From Fischerella sp. JS2 (GTDB lineage: Bacteria > Cyanobacteriota > Cyanobacteriia > Cyanobacteriales > Nostocaceae), in contig NZ_CP135918.1 in assembly GCF_032393985.1 (NCBI RefSeq), positions 4,030,001 to 4,094,000 on the forward strand: a DNA stretch of 64,000 bases, in the 5' to 3' direction. The notes below the pieces were generated by a model. The model saw nothing but the letters and a program-made list of their open reading frames with translations. It searched no databases and was not told where the DNA came from. Of this stretch, positions 18,153 to 27,011 are shown in pieces (the first letter of the stretch is position 1; each line of letters opens with the position of its first letter). The position numbers and the translations under genes were made by a program.

Positions 18153-19556
18153 TCAAACATTTAAGATCACTCTTGCTAAATTGAAGTAAATTAATACACC
18201 TAAGACATCCACTGCCGTAGTTATAAATGGTGCTGACATCAACGCTGGATCTAAACGAAATAGGCGAAACAAAAACGGCAATGCGGAACCGGAAACAGAA
18301 GCCAAAACCGAAATTGCTACCAAACTGCTACCAACAGCGATCGCTACTGGTAAATTATTTTGCAGAAAGAAAGCCCAGATCGTCGCGATCGCACCTAGCA
18401 TGATTCCTAGTAGCGCACCCGCCAAACCTTCACGGACAATCACTTGCAACGGGCCTCCCAGGGTGCGAATTTCTTCGGTATTCATTCCGCGAATGACTAC
18501 TGTAGAAGATTGAGCGCCGACATTACCACCAGTACCCGTCAATAGAGGAATAAACGCTGCTAACACAACCACTTTTCCCAAAATATCTTCTTGGGACTTA
18601 ATAATTGTGCCGGTGATCGTATTGGTAATCAGCAAAACAAACAACCAAACCACCCGCTTGCGAGCCACTGTGAGCAAATTAGACTGAAAATAGCTGTCGC
18701 CATCAGATTGCACACCACCACCCACGGTATAAATATCTCTAGTGTTTTCCTCTTGTAAAATATCAATCACATCATCAACGGTAACAATACCCACAAGCCG
18801 ATCTTCTCTGTCTACCACAGGTACAGCTAAAAAGTCGTATCTTTGGATCAATCTCGCTACTTCTTCTTGATCTGTATCCGTATTCACAGACAGCACATCG
18901 CGAGTCATGATCTCGCCTATTATTTGTTGTGGTTGAGCCGTCACCAACTCGCGCAATGATAAAATTCCCGTTAAGCGCCTAGCTGCATCTGTGACGTAAA
19001 GATAGTAAATCATCTCGCTAGCATTGGCTAAGCTGCGAATCCGCTCTAGAGTTTCTGTAACGGTAAAATTTTCTTTAAGAGAGATCAACTCCTGAGTCAT
19101 AATCCGCCCAGCAGTACCAGCTTCGTAACCCAAAAGTTGGGCTGTGGATTCCCGTTCGGCTGGACTCAGTTGTTCTAACAGGCGCTTGACAATTTTTGCT
19201 GGTAACTCATCGAATAACTTGGCTCGATCATCCGGTGACATTTGCTCGACAATATCGCGGACTTCCTGACTTCTGAGTTCTTCTATTAATCGTTCCTGTA
19301 CACTGTAGTCAAGATATTCGTAGACTTCGATCGCCTCATCTTTGGAAAGTAAACGAAAAGCGATCGCGTGCATTGCTTCTGGTAATCCTTCTATAGCCTC
19401 AGCAATATCTACAGGTTGTACAGGGACTAAAATGGCTTTAGCTCCACGCAAGTCTCCTACTTCCAACAAATTTTGTAATTGCGCTCGCACTAAATCCCGC
19501 AATTCCCTGCGTGACACATCTTGGAGAGTAGAGGAGTTACTATTTGGAGTTTGCAT
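18153..19556 (-). CDS. mgtE: Magnesium transporter MgtE
   Basis: A 467-residue Mg2+ channel. In order: an MgtE N-domain (about 20-140, including SPDDRAKLFDELPAKIVKRL), paired CBS domains (about 145-270, with GIVTVDDVIDILQEE) and five membrane helices (about 295-465) with TGGNVGAQSS, the hallmark pore-lining segment. The frame opens 55 codons further upstream, but MQTPNSNSSTLQDVSRR is the likely start because that extra stretch lacks similarity to the family and MgtE proteins are about 450-470 residues. Located in the cytoplasmic membrane. Confidence 0.93.
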   Translation of the reverse strand: MQTPNSNSSTLQDVSRRELRDLVRAQLQNLLEVGDLRGAKAILVPVQPVDIAEAIEGLPEAMHAIAFRLLSKDEAIEVYEYLDYSVQERLIEELRSQEVRDIVEQMSPDDRAKLFDELPAKIVKRLLEQLSPAERESTAQLLGYEAGTAGRIMTQELISLKENFTVTETLERIRSLANASEMIYYLYVTDAARRLTGILSLRELVTAQPQQIIGEIMTRDVLSVNTDTDQEEVARLIQRYDFLAVPVVDREDRLVGIVTVDDVIDILQEENTRDIYTVGGGVQSDGDSYFQSNLLTVARKRVVWLFVLLITNTITGTIIKSQEDILGKVVVLAAFIPLLTGTGGNVGAQSSTVVIRGMNTEEIRTLGGPLQVIVREGLAGALLGIMLGAIATIWAFFLQNNLPVAIAVGSSLVAISVLASVSGSALPFLFRLFRLDPALMSAPFITTAVDVLGVLIYFNLARVILNV

Positions 19557-20014
19557 AGTGACAACGAAGGTGATGCGATTGTGTATTGATTGCCCAATAT
19601 TTAAGATGGGAAAAATAGATTTTACATTGATTCCGTATTTTGCGACCGCAACCACTTTTAAAGATCCAATTTGAATCAAGCAACCCCGAGTAGAGGGGAA
19701 AGTGGGAATAGGAAAAAACAAATTTATTATTTTTTGCTCGTTTAGACTAGTGTGGATGTAAAGTTTTTATCTGCATTTTTATTGTTTTTGAGTGTGGAAA
19801 CATTTAACTTGCATATTTTCAGGTTTGGCAAAATGCGTCAATCCCTCTAGTTGCGTAAAACGGGGGTACGAGGGTGTAAATAACCTCACCCCGTCCTATT
19901 AGACACCCCTCTCCTTACCAAGGAGATGGGCTGGGGTGAGGTTTTTCCATTGAGACTACCTTCTCAAGCTAGATTTCTTGACTTTGGCAAAGAACAAGTC
20001 TAAAACGAGACTAT
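19557..20014. repeat. Spacer with a CCTCACCCC...GGGGTGAGG hairpin repeat
   Basis: An inverted repeat at 19883-19942 (CCTCACCCCGTCC and GGGCTGGGGTGAGG) flanks a second inner pair (CCTCTCCTTACC/AAGGAGATGGG). Related copies are at 20942-21002, 31634-31772 and 61729-61861. The rest of this spacer shows nothing. Confidence 0.65.
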
Positions 20015-20370
20015 AATACTCACAAACAAAGCTTTGATACTCGTCGATGAAGTTTAAATGGTCGTTAAGGAGACTTCAATACTCATAAACGGAGTTTTCA
20101 TACTCGCTAACAAACTTCCAATACTTAATAAATGAAGCTTGGATGCTTGTTGACAAAGTTCCAATACTCATAAACGGAGCTTTTATACTTGCTGACAAAC
20201 TTTCAATCCTGATCAACAAAGCTCTAATACTCGTTAATGAAGCTTCAATACTCATAAACAAAGCTTTGATACTTGCTGACAAAGTTCTAACACTTATAAA
20301 CAAAGCTTTAACACTCTTCTATGAAGTTCCAATACTCGTTGATGAGCCTTACATACTTAAAAGGAACTTG
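20015..20370. repeat. 21-bp tandem repeat array 1 (about 17 degenerate units)
   Basis: Degenerate units of 21 bp, each starting AATACTC (or GATACT, AACACT) with a core of the form GTTAATGAAGCTT, are arranged head to tail. One unit near 20136 is a base longer, which shifts frame. Because 21 is divisible by three the array is open in several frames and encodes heptads on both strands (such as ILINKAL on plus and LSASIKA on minus). A second array with the same unit is at 47577-47855. I do not call a protein here. Confidence 0.85.
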
Positions 20371-20418
20371 CAGATACTTGTAAAATCTTCAGTTACCCTC
20401 AAAATAGTGAGTAGCAAC

Positions 20419-20883
20419 ATGGCTAAGAACCATATAGAGCTTAGAAGAAAGAGGTACTTCAAGCTCAGTTCACAAATCGCTTAAGATAATACACAATTAC
20501 GTTCTCTGTTTGATAATAGTGAGTCGAAAGAGTCTAGTAGAGGTTGGGGGCTAAATCATATCATTGTTCTTGGGCAATCAAAAGTCTTTGTAAAAAGTGT
20601 TCCGGTTACAAACATCGAATTTGATAACCAGTTCTCTACAACAAACTTCTATGACCTACCGACTTACTGTCATTACGGCTTTAGTTCCACTGGTTTTGGA
20701 GTCTTCCGGGAACTTGTGACTCATATCAAGACAACTAACTGGGTATTGCAAGGGGCGATCACTAAGCATGAGTTGGTTCTATTCCTAGAATACATACCGC
20801 ACGTTCTAGAAACATGGCTGTTTTTAAACCCCAACACACTTCAGCAATCCCTAGATGACTTACGCACAAAGATGATTTCTTAA
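20419..20883 (+). pseudogene. N-terminal remnant of a kinase-like protein gene
   Basis: Starting at ATG 20419 the frame reads MAKNHIELRRKRYFKLSSQ, meets a TAA at 20482-20484, and continues in the same frame for 132 codons to TAA at 20881. The continuation holds GWGLNHIIVLGQSKVFVK, FDLP-like FYDLPTYCHYGFSSTGFG and FRELVTHIKTTNWVLQG. This resembles the start of a family of bacterial protein-kinase-like proteins of several hundred residues, so the catalytic part is missing. It adjoins the 21-bp array and an intergenic hairpin repeat. Family naming is from memory; the interrupted frame is direct. Confidence 0.65.
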
Positions 20884-20941
20884 TCACTATTTAAGGATAG
20901 ACGTGCCAATATAAGGATTTTTACCTCAATTAGATACGCAA

Positions 20942-21002
20942 CCTCACAAGAACAGCCCCTCTCCTTGCTAAGGAGAGGGGTGTCCGATAGGACAGGGTGA
21001 GG
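20942..21002. repeat. CCTCAC...GTGAGG hairpin repeat, copy 2
   Basis: CCTCACAAGAACAGCCCCTC, then CTCCTTGCTAAGGAG as an inner palindrome, then a GGGGTGTCCGATAGGACAGG segment and GGTGAGG. Same family as 19883-19942, 31634-31772 and 61729-61861. Confidence 0.7.
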
Positions 21003-21074
21003 TGCAATCAATCCCTAATGAGCCAAGAAATTTATTTTTTGCTATAAGTTGTCTATAGTGGCTGAGGATAAACC

Positions 21075-21653
21075 ATGTTAAATAAGTTAGACTCCCACTC
21101 CTGTTTACCAACCATCCAGGAAATTGCCACAAATTTTCGCCTCATAGGTTGGATTAACTTCGGTCTACAGCTAAGCCTTCTCGTAGTTTCAGGATTAATT
21201 GTATTATTTGCGATCGCAGATCCTAATTTCAATCTCAAGGCTCAAGACCCCATGTCTTGGTTAGGTTTATTTTGTGCAGTCGGTGGACTGTTGATATTGG
21301 GAATCAGCCTTTATTGGGATTGGAGATATACTCGCATTGGCAAAGAGTTAAACTCAGCAAATCCAGCATTACATCCCAAAAAAGCAGATGTTATGCGTCT
21401 CCTCTGGCGGGGATTGACTTTAAATGGTATTGGCATGATATTAACTCTATTTGGTGTTGAAGTGATCGTTGGTACTCTTGTAGCTAGATCCCTGACTCAA
21501 GTTGAAGGATTAGCAATTTACAACGCGAGTCAATTAATTGAACCACTCGATATGTTTGTGGTACAGGCAAATATTAATACTATTGTGGCTCAATTTGTTG
21601 GCATCATCTCTTCCGCCTGGCTAATTAGTCGGATTAGCTATCATCACCATTAA
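21075..21653 (+). CDS. DUF3611 family membrane protein
   Basis: A 192-residue protein with four membrane helices (about 22-44, 60-80, 110-135 and 168-186). It has the shared features RLIGWINFGLQL, RYTRIGKEL, EVIVGTLVARS and MFVVQANINTI. It belongs to the cyanobacterial/plastid DUF3611 family of unknown function. A paralogue of equal length lies at 50237-50815 on the other strand. The upstream flank is the hairpin repeat, so it is probably transcribed alone. Confidence 0.85.
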   Translation: MLNKLDSHSCLPTIQEIATNFRLIGWINFGLQLSLLVVSGLIVLFAIADPNFNLKAQDPMSWLGLFCAVGGLLILGISLYWDWRYTRIGKELNSANPALHPKKADVMRLLWRGLTLNGIGMILTLFGVEVIVGTLVARSLTQVEGLAIYNASQLIEPLDMFVVQANINTIVAQFVGIISSAWLISRISYHHH

Positions 21654-21910
21654 GTTAATTAGTCAGTCAGTGGGGTATGAGATGAACGGTGTGTTACGGC
21701 AGAAATATTTATTGTCGCTATCTACTGTCACTCAATACCGTAACACACCCTACTTTTAGTTATTTTTAGCCTCTACATAGCAATTCTAAATAACTCCTGA
21801 ATCTCCTTTCTTTTTGTTTTTTGTGTCCTACCCTAGCGGGAAGCCTATGAGCGCGTCTATGCGGTTCGTTTTAGTATTTGGGTCTTGTAAACTCAACCCA
21901 ACCTTGTATC

Positions 21911-23464
21911 TTAAGATAACTTAGTCAACAATCCCAAAAACCGTTTTGTTTTTGGTGTCAACAAAGTCCGGCGATAAGCATCCGCCGCTTTCTTAATTCC
22001 TTCCGCCTGCGTTGGATAAGGATGAATCACACTACTCATCTTACTCAAACCAATCTTATGCACAATTGCCGTGGTAACTTCTGAAATCATCTCACCTGCG
22101 TGGCGGGCGACAATAGTTGCACCGATAATTTGATCTGATTCTTTTTTGTGGAGGATTTTGACAAAACCATCTTCTTCACCATCTGCGATCGCTCGATCTA
22201 CACTACTAAAAGGTATCTTGATCATATTTACATCAATGCCTTTTTCCTGGGCTTGTTGTTCATACATCCCCACATGAGCAATTTCTGGATCAGTATACGT
22301 CACCCAAGGCATTACTAAATTACTGAGTTTATAACGTCCCAAACCAAAGGGAGAAAATAAAGTATTTTTAATGACTATTCGCGCCGCCGCATCCGCAGCA
22401 TGGGTAAATTTCCAATTCATGCAGATATCACCAGCAGCATAAATCCTGGGATTGGTGGTTTGCAAATAATCATTCACCATCACGCCCCGTTGCTGATCAT
22501 ATTCCACGCCTACAGTTTCTAAAGCGAGACCTTCTACATTGGGGACACGCCCTGCACCTGCTAAAATTTCATCAACTGTGACAGAATCTTCTCGACCATT
22601 GCAGCTAAAATAAAGCTTCTTGCCGTCGCTAGTTTTTTCTACTCGCTGCATTTGGCAATTTAAGACCAAACGAATTCCTTCTTGAAGAAAGACATTTTGG
22701 ACAATTTCGGCAGCATCAACATCTTCTTTATTGAGAATGTGAGAACCACGATGGAAAAGCACCACTTCACAACCCAAGCGGCGGAATGCTTGCGCCAATT
22801 CACAACCGATAGGCCCACCACCAATTACAGCTAAACGTTGTGGTCGTTGGGTCAGAGAAAAAACTGTCTCGTTAGTTAAGTAGCCTGCTTCTTCAATTCC
22901 TGGGACGGAAAGACGCGCCGCCCTGGCACCAGTGGCAATTACAGCTTTTTTAAAGTGGAGAGTTTTGTCACCAACTATTACAGTATCATTGCTGGCGAAG
23001 CTAGCCTTACCCAAAAAGACATCAACCCCTAGCTTTTGAAAACGTTCCGCCGAGTCGTGATGGCTAATTCCAGCGCGCAGCTTTCGCATTCTTTCCATCA
23101 CTGCGGGAAAATCCACATCGATGTGTTGCGGGATGTTCACTCCAAAGTTCCTAGCATTCCACATTTCACCCACAACCCGCGCTGATCGGATCACGCATTT
23201 TGATGGTACACAACCCACATTTAAGCAATCTCCACCCATGAGATGCTTTTCAATTAATGCTACTTTCAAACCCAAACCCAAACCCGCCGCACCCGCCGCC
23301 ACCACCAATCCTGCCGTGCCCGCACCAATCACTACCAAATCATAACAATCAACAGGTCTGGGGTTTATCCAATCAGGAGGATGTACGTAGGAAATAAGTC
23401 TTTGGTTATACTCATCTACTGGGCGAATTATTACTTTTTGAAATTCAGAATTAGACATTGCCAT
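21911..23464 (-). CDS. MerA-like FAD-dependent pyridine nucleotide-disulfide oxidoreductase
   Basis: A 517-residue flavoprotein. A short N-terminal extension (about 40 residues) precedes GAGTAGLVVAAGAAGLG (FAD), the redox-active GGDCLNVGCVPSK, GGGPIGCELAQAFRRLG (NAD(P)H), AAGDICMNWKFTHAA (second FAD site) and the dimerisation domain with HPYPTQAEG. It resembles proteins named mercuric reductase but lacks the C-terminal Cys pair and the heavy-metal-binding N-domain of true MerA, so Hg(II) reduction is doubtful. It ends a minus-strand run with two TVP38 genes and a glycosyltransferase gene. Confidence 0.9.
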   Translation of the reverse strand: MAMSNSEFQKVIIRPVDEYNQRLISYVHPPDWINPRPVDCYDLVVIGAGTAGLVVAAGAAGLGLGLKVALIEKHLMGGDCLNVGCVPSKCVIRSARVVGEMWNARNFGVNIPQHIDVDFPAVMERMRKLRAGISHHDSAERFQKLGVDVFLGKASFASNDTVIVGDKTLHFKKAVIATGARAARLSVPGIEEAGYLTNETVFSLTQRPQRLAVIGGGPIGCELAQAFRRLGCEVVLFHRGSHILNKEDVDAAEIVQNVFLQEGIRLVLNCQMQRVEKTSDGKKLYFSCNGREDSVTVDEILAGAGRVPNVEGLALETVGVEYDQQRGVMVNDYLQTTNPRIYAAGDICMNWKFTHAADAAARIVIKNTLFSPFGLGRYKLSNLVMPWVTYTDPEIAHVGMYEQQAQEKGIDVNMIKIPFSSVDRAIADGEEDGFVKILHKKESDQIIGATIVARHAGEMISEVTTAIVHKIGLSKMSSVIHPYPTQAEGIKKAADAYRRTLLTPKTKRFLGLLTKLS

Positions 23465-23479
23465 AACCTTTTTATATTG

Positions 23480-23631
23480 TTGATTAGTAGTTAGTGGTTA
23501 GTGGGTAGAGACGCGAGGAACATCGCGTCTGTACAAGAGTGGTTAGTGGTTATTTGCCACTCCCCATCTCCCCACCGCCCCTAATCCCCAGAGGGGACCC
23601 CGAGTTCCCCATCTCCCCATCTCCCCATCTC
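23480..23631. repeat. STRR, GACGCGAGG palindromic element and CCCCATCTC repeats
   Basis: GATTAGTAGTTAGTGG repeats are followed by the palindromic element at 23502-23535 (GGGTAGAGACGCGAGG, then CGCGTCTGTACA) and by tandem CCCCATCT units. The element has copies at 1754 and 25325. Confidence 0.8.
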
Positions 23632-24396
23632 CTACAAAACCTCCTCAAGGGCTTTTTTGGCTATTCGGGTGACATAAACTGTGACTGCAACTGTGGCAAT
23701 AAAGCCTATGATCCGAATTGCCCATTGTACGGTTGGGTTGGTTGGTTGAGTTTGTGTACCAATCATGGCAAGATTTCCTGCTAGGGAACCGATGTAGACA
23801 TACATAATTGTTCCTGGGATCATGCCTACAGAACCGATAAAGTAGTCTTTGAGAGAAACGTCGGTAACACCAAAGGCATAGTTTAATAAGTTAAAAGGAA
23901 ATATCGGGGAAAGTCGGGTGAGGAGAACTATTTTGAGTCCTTCTCTACCAACGGCGCGATCAATTGCGGCAAATTTTTTATTATCTGCGATTTTCTTGGC
24001 TACCCAGCCTCTAGCTAGATAGCGTCCCACCAGGAAAGCGGCGGTTGCACCAAAGGTTGCACCAATAAAGACGTAGATGGAACCCCAAACTACACCAAAG
24101 ACAACACCAGCGCCTAAGGTGAGGATAGACCCTGGTAAAAAAGCGACTGTCGCGATGATGTAGAGGATAATAAATGCGATCGCTCCTACTGTACCTAAGC
24201 TATCTATCCACTGTAAAGCATTTCGCAGCCATTCTTGAGGATTGAATCCTGGTGTGTTCACAGATTGCTGTGCTAATGCAAGGTCTACGTTGAAACAAAA
24301 TGTCAAGCTAAAGGCAAGTAAGATTAAGAAAGTTAGTTTTAAGAAGTTGTGGAATTGTTGGGATTCAAGTTTATTTTGTAATATTTTATTTTTCAT
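23632..24396 (-). CDS. TVP38/TMEM64 family (SNARE-associated/DedA-like) membrane protein
   Basis: A 254-residue membrane protein with an N-terminal hydrophobic segment (20-42) followed by the VTT domain. Features are TVAFLPGSILTLGAGVVFG, GATAAFLVGRYLARGW, the LTRLSPIFPFNLLNYAFG core and PGTIMYVYIGSLAG. Family members act in lipid scrambling or membrane transport in other organisms. The next gene upstream is a close paralogue. Both lie between a TIGR04283 glycosyltransferase and the MerA-like gene on one strand. Confidence 0.9.
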   Translation of the reverse strand: MKNKILQNKLESQQFHNFLKLTFLILLAFSLTFCFNVDLALAQQSVNTPGFNPQEWLRNALQWIDSLGTVGAIAFIILYIIATVAFLPGSILTLGAGVVFGVVWGSIYVFIGATFGATAAFLVGRYLARGWVAKKIADNKKFAAIDRAVGREGLKIVLLTRLSPIFPFNLLNYAFGVTDVSLKDYFIGSVGMIPGTIMYVYIGSLAGNLAMIGTQTQPTNPTVQWAIRIIGFIATVAVTVYVTRIAKKALEEVL

Positions 24397-24454
24397 GAGT
24401 GATAGGTTTAAGTTTTAATTGAGTAATTGGGTGAAGAATTATATTGGAATTAAC

Positions 24455-24488
24455 GAACACAGATGAACACAGATGAACACAGATGTCT
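24455..24488. repeat. Three tandem GAACACAGAT units
   Basis: GAACACAGAT occurs three times in a row, in the spacer between the TVP38 genes. The related sequence ATCTGTGTTAATCGGTGT recurs in other spacers (33240s and 39678). Confidence 0.75.
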
Positions 24489-24528
24489 AATTTATAGATA
24501 TTAAGTAAGAAAATATCTTTTTTGATTT

Positions 24529-25233
24529 TTAGTTACTATTTACGCTTTCTTGAAGAGCTTTTTGGGCAATTCTAGTTACATAAATAGTTACAATAACTGT
24601 GGCAATTAATCCGATTATTTGTATTAACCATTTCCCAATTTCAGTTTCTGGGGTAGTTGGTTGAGGAGTGCCAATCATTGCCAAGTCGGTAGCAAGAGAA
24701 CCGATGTAAACATACATGATAGTACCTGGAATCATACCAATGGAACCTAAGATATAATCTTTCAGTGAAACTTGGGTGATTCCGAAAGCATAATTTAATA
24801 AGTTAAATGGAAATATAGGAGATAAGCGAGTCAAAAATACTATTTTGAATCCTTGTTTAGCAACTGCCTGATCAATTGCTTTAAATTTTGGATGCTTTTC
24901 CAATTGTCGACAAACCCAATCTCGTGTTAAATAACGCCCAATTAAGAATGCAAAAGTGGCTCCGATAGTTGCAGCAATTAATACATAAATAGAACCCCAA
25001 ACTACACCAAATAAACAACCTCCTTTTAATGTAAGCAGGGAGCCGGGTATAAAAAGTAATGTTGCTATGTTATAGATGATAATAAACGCGATCGCACCCC
25101 ATGAACCAAGACTCTTGATCCAGACGATTGATGTCTGCAACCATCCCTGAATGTTGAATTGCTTGGCAGCAATGATTAGACTAATAGCCAGACAAAATAA
25201 TAGCACTAGTTTGATTTTAGGTTTTCTATACAT
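24529..25233 (-). CDS. TVP38/TMEM64 family membrane protein (paralogue)
   Basis: A 234-residue paralogue of the next gene, sharing LLFIPGSLLTLKGGCLFG, FAFLIGRYLTRDWV, LTRLSPIFPFNLLNYAFG and PGTIMYVYIGSLA. The ATG at 25233 (MYRKPKIKLVLLFCLA) is preferred. The frame is open to 25311, but the extra 26 residues are encoded by GGACAAGGGGGACAAGG-type spacer repeat and do not resemble the paralogue. The pair probably arose by tandem duplication. Confidence 0.88.
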   Translation of the reverse strand: MYRKPKIKLVLLFCLAISLIIAAKQFNIQGWLQTSIVWIKSLGSWGAIAFIIIYNIATLLFIPGSLLTLKGGCLFGVVWGSIYVLIAATIGATFAFLIGRYLTRDWVCRQLEKHPKFKAIDQAVAKQGFKIVFLTRLSPIFPFNLLNYAFGITQVSLKDYILGSIGMIPGTIMYVYIGSLATDLAMIGTPQPTTPETEIGKWLIQIIGLIATVIVTIYVTRIAQKALQESVNSN

Positions 25234-25249
25234 ATTGGGATTGAGGATT

Positions 25250-25385
25250 GGGAATCGGAGACAAGGGGACAAGGGGGACAAGGAAGAAAACAGAAAAACA
25301 ACAACCAACAACCACTAACTACTAATGTACAGACGCGATGTTCCTCGCGTCTCTACCCATCAACAACCAACCACTCATAAAATAC
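25250..25385. repeat. Spacer repeats with palindromic element copy 3
   Basis: GGGGACAAGGGGGACAAGG and AACAACCAACAACCACTAAC repeats, then the GACGCGATGTTCCTCGCGTC palindrome at about 25331-25350, then CAACAACCAACCAC. The palindrome matches the copies at 1754-1787 and 23502-23535. Confidence 0.8.
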
Positions 25386-25406
25386 GTAAATGAAATGAGA
25401 AACAGC

Positions 25407-26156
25407 TTAAAACTTTTTAAATTTTTCCTGACGATACCAAGTGCGAAGTCGCTGGGGGGAGATTCCTAGAAAATAAGCGATGATTACTATTTGATTGAGG
25501 AATGTTGTTTGCCAAACCCCTTTTTTTAGCCAGCGACGTGCTGAGGTAATAATAGGTACAGAAATTATTGTTATTTTCCCCAGGCTTCTTAAACGTCGCA
25601 TGAGTTCAAAGTCCTCCATGATGGGCAAATCTGGAAAGCCGCCAACATAATTAAATATTTTTTTTGTTAAAAAGATTGCTTGATCGCCATAAGGCATTTG
25701 TAAAAAACGCGATCGCACATTTACACCCCATTCTATTACTCGCAAACTCGGCTGTTCTGCACCAATTCGCAAGGCAAATGCACCAGCGAAAACTCCAGGC
25801 TGTGCTAATGCTTCGCGAACCATGACATCAAATCCAAGTGGTAAGCAGGTATCGGCGTGGAGAAACAGCAAAATCTCACCGCTAGCAACAGCAGCACCCG
25901 CATTCATCTGTTTGGCACGTCCCGCAGCAGCCGAGATGACTTTAACACCTAATGACTTAGCTATGTTCACTGTTTCATCTTGGGAACCGCCATCAACTAC
26001 AATGATTTCGATATGAGTACTGGGTTGAATACTAGCTAAGGCGGCTTTGATGTTCTGCGCTTCATTGAGAGTCGGAATAATAATGGAGATTGTAGCAGTG
26101 GCAATATTTTGAGTAATAATTTCTGACAATCGATTTGTTTCTCCAAACTTTGTCAT
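25407..26156 (-). CDS. TIGR04283 family (arsenosugar-associated) glycosyltransferase
   Basis: A 249-residue GT2-fold enzyme. ISIIIPTLNEAQNIKAAL and IEIIVVDGGSQDETV form the nucleotide-sugar site, FLHADTCLP carries the DxD-like metal motif, and MEDFELMRRLRSLGKI is the acceptor/base region. It ends in a single hydrophobic segment and a basic tail. TIGR04283 proteins are linked by genome context to arsenosugar synthesis. ArsM and ArsS homologues lie about 12 kb away in this window. It heads the minus-strand run with the TVP38 genes. Confidence 0.88.
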   Translation of the reverse strand: MTKFGETNRLSEIITQNIATATISIIIPTLNEAQNIKAALASIQPSTHIEIIVVDGGSQDETVNIAKSLGVKVISAAAGRAKQMNAGAAVASGEILLFLHADTCLPLGFDVMVREALAQPGVFAGAFALRIGAEQPSLRVIEWGVNVRSRFLQMPYGDQAIFLTKKIFNYVGGFPDLPIMEDFELMRRLRSLGKITIISVPIITSARRWLKKGVWQTTFLNQIVIIAYFLGISPQRLRTWYRQEKFKKF

Positions 26157-26360
26157 TTTTTTTAGAGATTATCTGACAAATAGGAAAAGTTGTAACCCCT
26201 TTCCATCTAATGCAAGATGTTCTAACCAAATAAATTAGTATAGCCTTGCGTAAAATCTTTAGCGGAGGAATCACAAAAGCACTACTAAACTGTTGGCGTT
26301 GCACAATATAGGGATAAAGTAAAGTTTTGTATTAGTGATGATGTAATTGGGGAATTATCA

Positions 26361-26879
26361 ATGGAGCATAAATTTCCAGCTTGGTTACAGTTTATTTTGT
26401 GTGTCTTACTTTTTATTGGTTTGACTAGCTGGCTACTAATCCTAGATACTTCTGCTGTTCTAGCACAGGAAAATACGGTTAATTATACACTTTCTGACTT
26501 ACGATATCGAGATTTTGCTCATCAAGATTTACACGGAACATCTTTTGCAGGTGCACAAATGCAGGGAGCAAACTTTCAGGGAGCAAATCTTAGTGGAACT
26601 ATTCTGACGAAGGGATCTTTTCTACAAGCAAATTTAAGTAATGCTGATCTTACGGAAGCATTTGCTGATCGCGTCATTTTTAATAAAGCAAATTTAACTA
26701 ATGCCATTTTTAGCGATGCGATGCTTGCTAGTAGTCGCTTTTTTGAGGCAGAGATTACAGGAGCAGATTTTTCTGGTGCAATTGTTGATCCTTATCAAGT
26801 GAAGTTGATGTGCGATCGCGCTAATGGAATCAATCCAGTGACTGGTGTGTCAACTCGCGAAAGTTTAGGATGTCGCTGA
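26361..26879 (+). CDS. Lumenal-type pentapeptide-repeat protein
   Basis: A 172-residue protein with a signal peptide (hydrophobic 9-30, cleavage near SAVLAQ). It has about 16 pentapeptides (for example [17 protein letters not shown]) and a conserved C-terminal segment with Cys ([13 protein letters not shown] and ESLGCR). The layout matches the thylakoid lumen pentapeptide proteins of plants and cyanobacteria, such as TL15/TL17 types. The function is not known. It is divergent from the glycosyltransferase gene across about 200 bp. Confidence 0.85.
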   Translation: MEHKFPAWLQFILCVLLFIGLTSWLLILDTSAVLAQENTVNYTLSDLRYRDFAHQDLHGTSFAGAQMQGANFQGANLSGTILTKGSFLQANLSNADLTEAFADRVIFNKANLTNAIFSDAMLASSRFFEAEITGADFSGAIVDPYQVKLMCDRANGINPVTGVSTRESLGCR

Positions 26880-27011
26880 ATTATCTTGTTAGTTTAGCCT
26901 GATATGGATGGAATCAGTATGTTTCAAAACTTATACAATTACCGATTACTCATTATCGACTTCAACGAATAATACAAGTGTTTAAGCGGACATGATATTA
27001 ATTGGTCTAGT

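Noticed and set aside
19557-19721. N-terminal extension of MgtE
   Set aside because: The added 55 residues are not MgtE-like and would exceed the family length.
20143-20484. A 113-codon plus frame over 21-bp array 1 running into the kinase pseudogene
   Set aside because: Most of it is tandem repeat that stays open because the unit is 21 bp, and the end coincides with the pseudogene's internal stop.
21911-23464. Assignment as true mercuric reductase with a mer operon
   Set aside because: No merR, merT or merP, and the C-terminal Cys pair is absent.
25234-25311. N-terminal extension of the second TVP38 protein
   Set aside because: Encoded by GGACAAGG-type repeat and absent from its paralogue.
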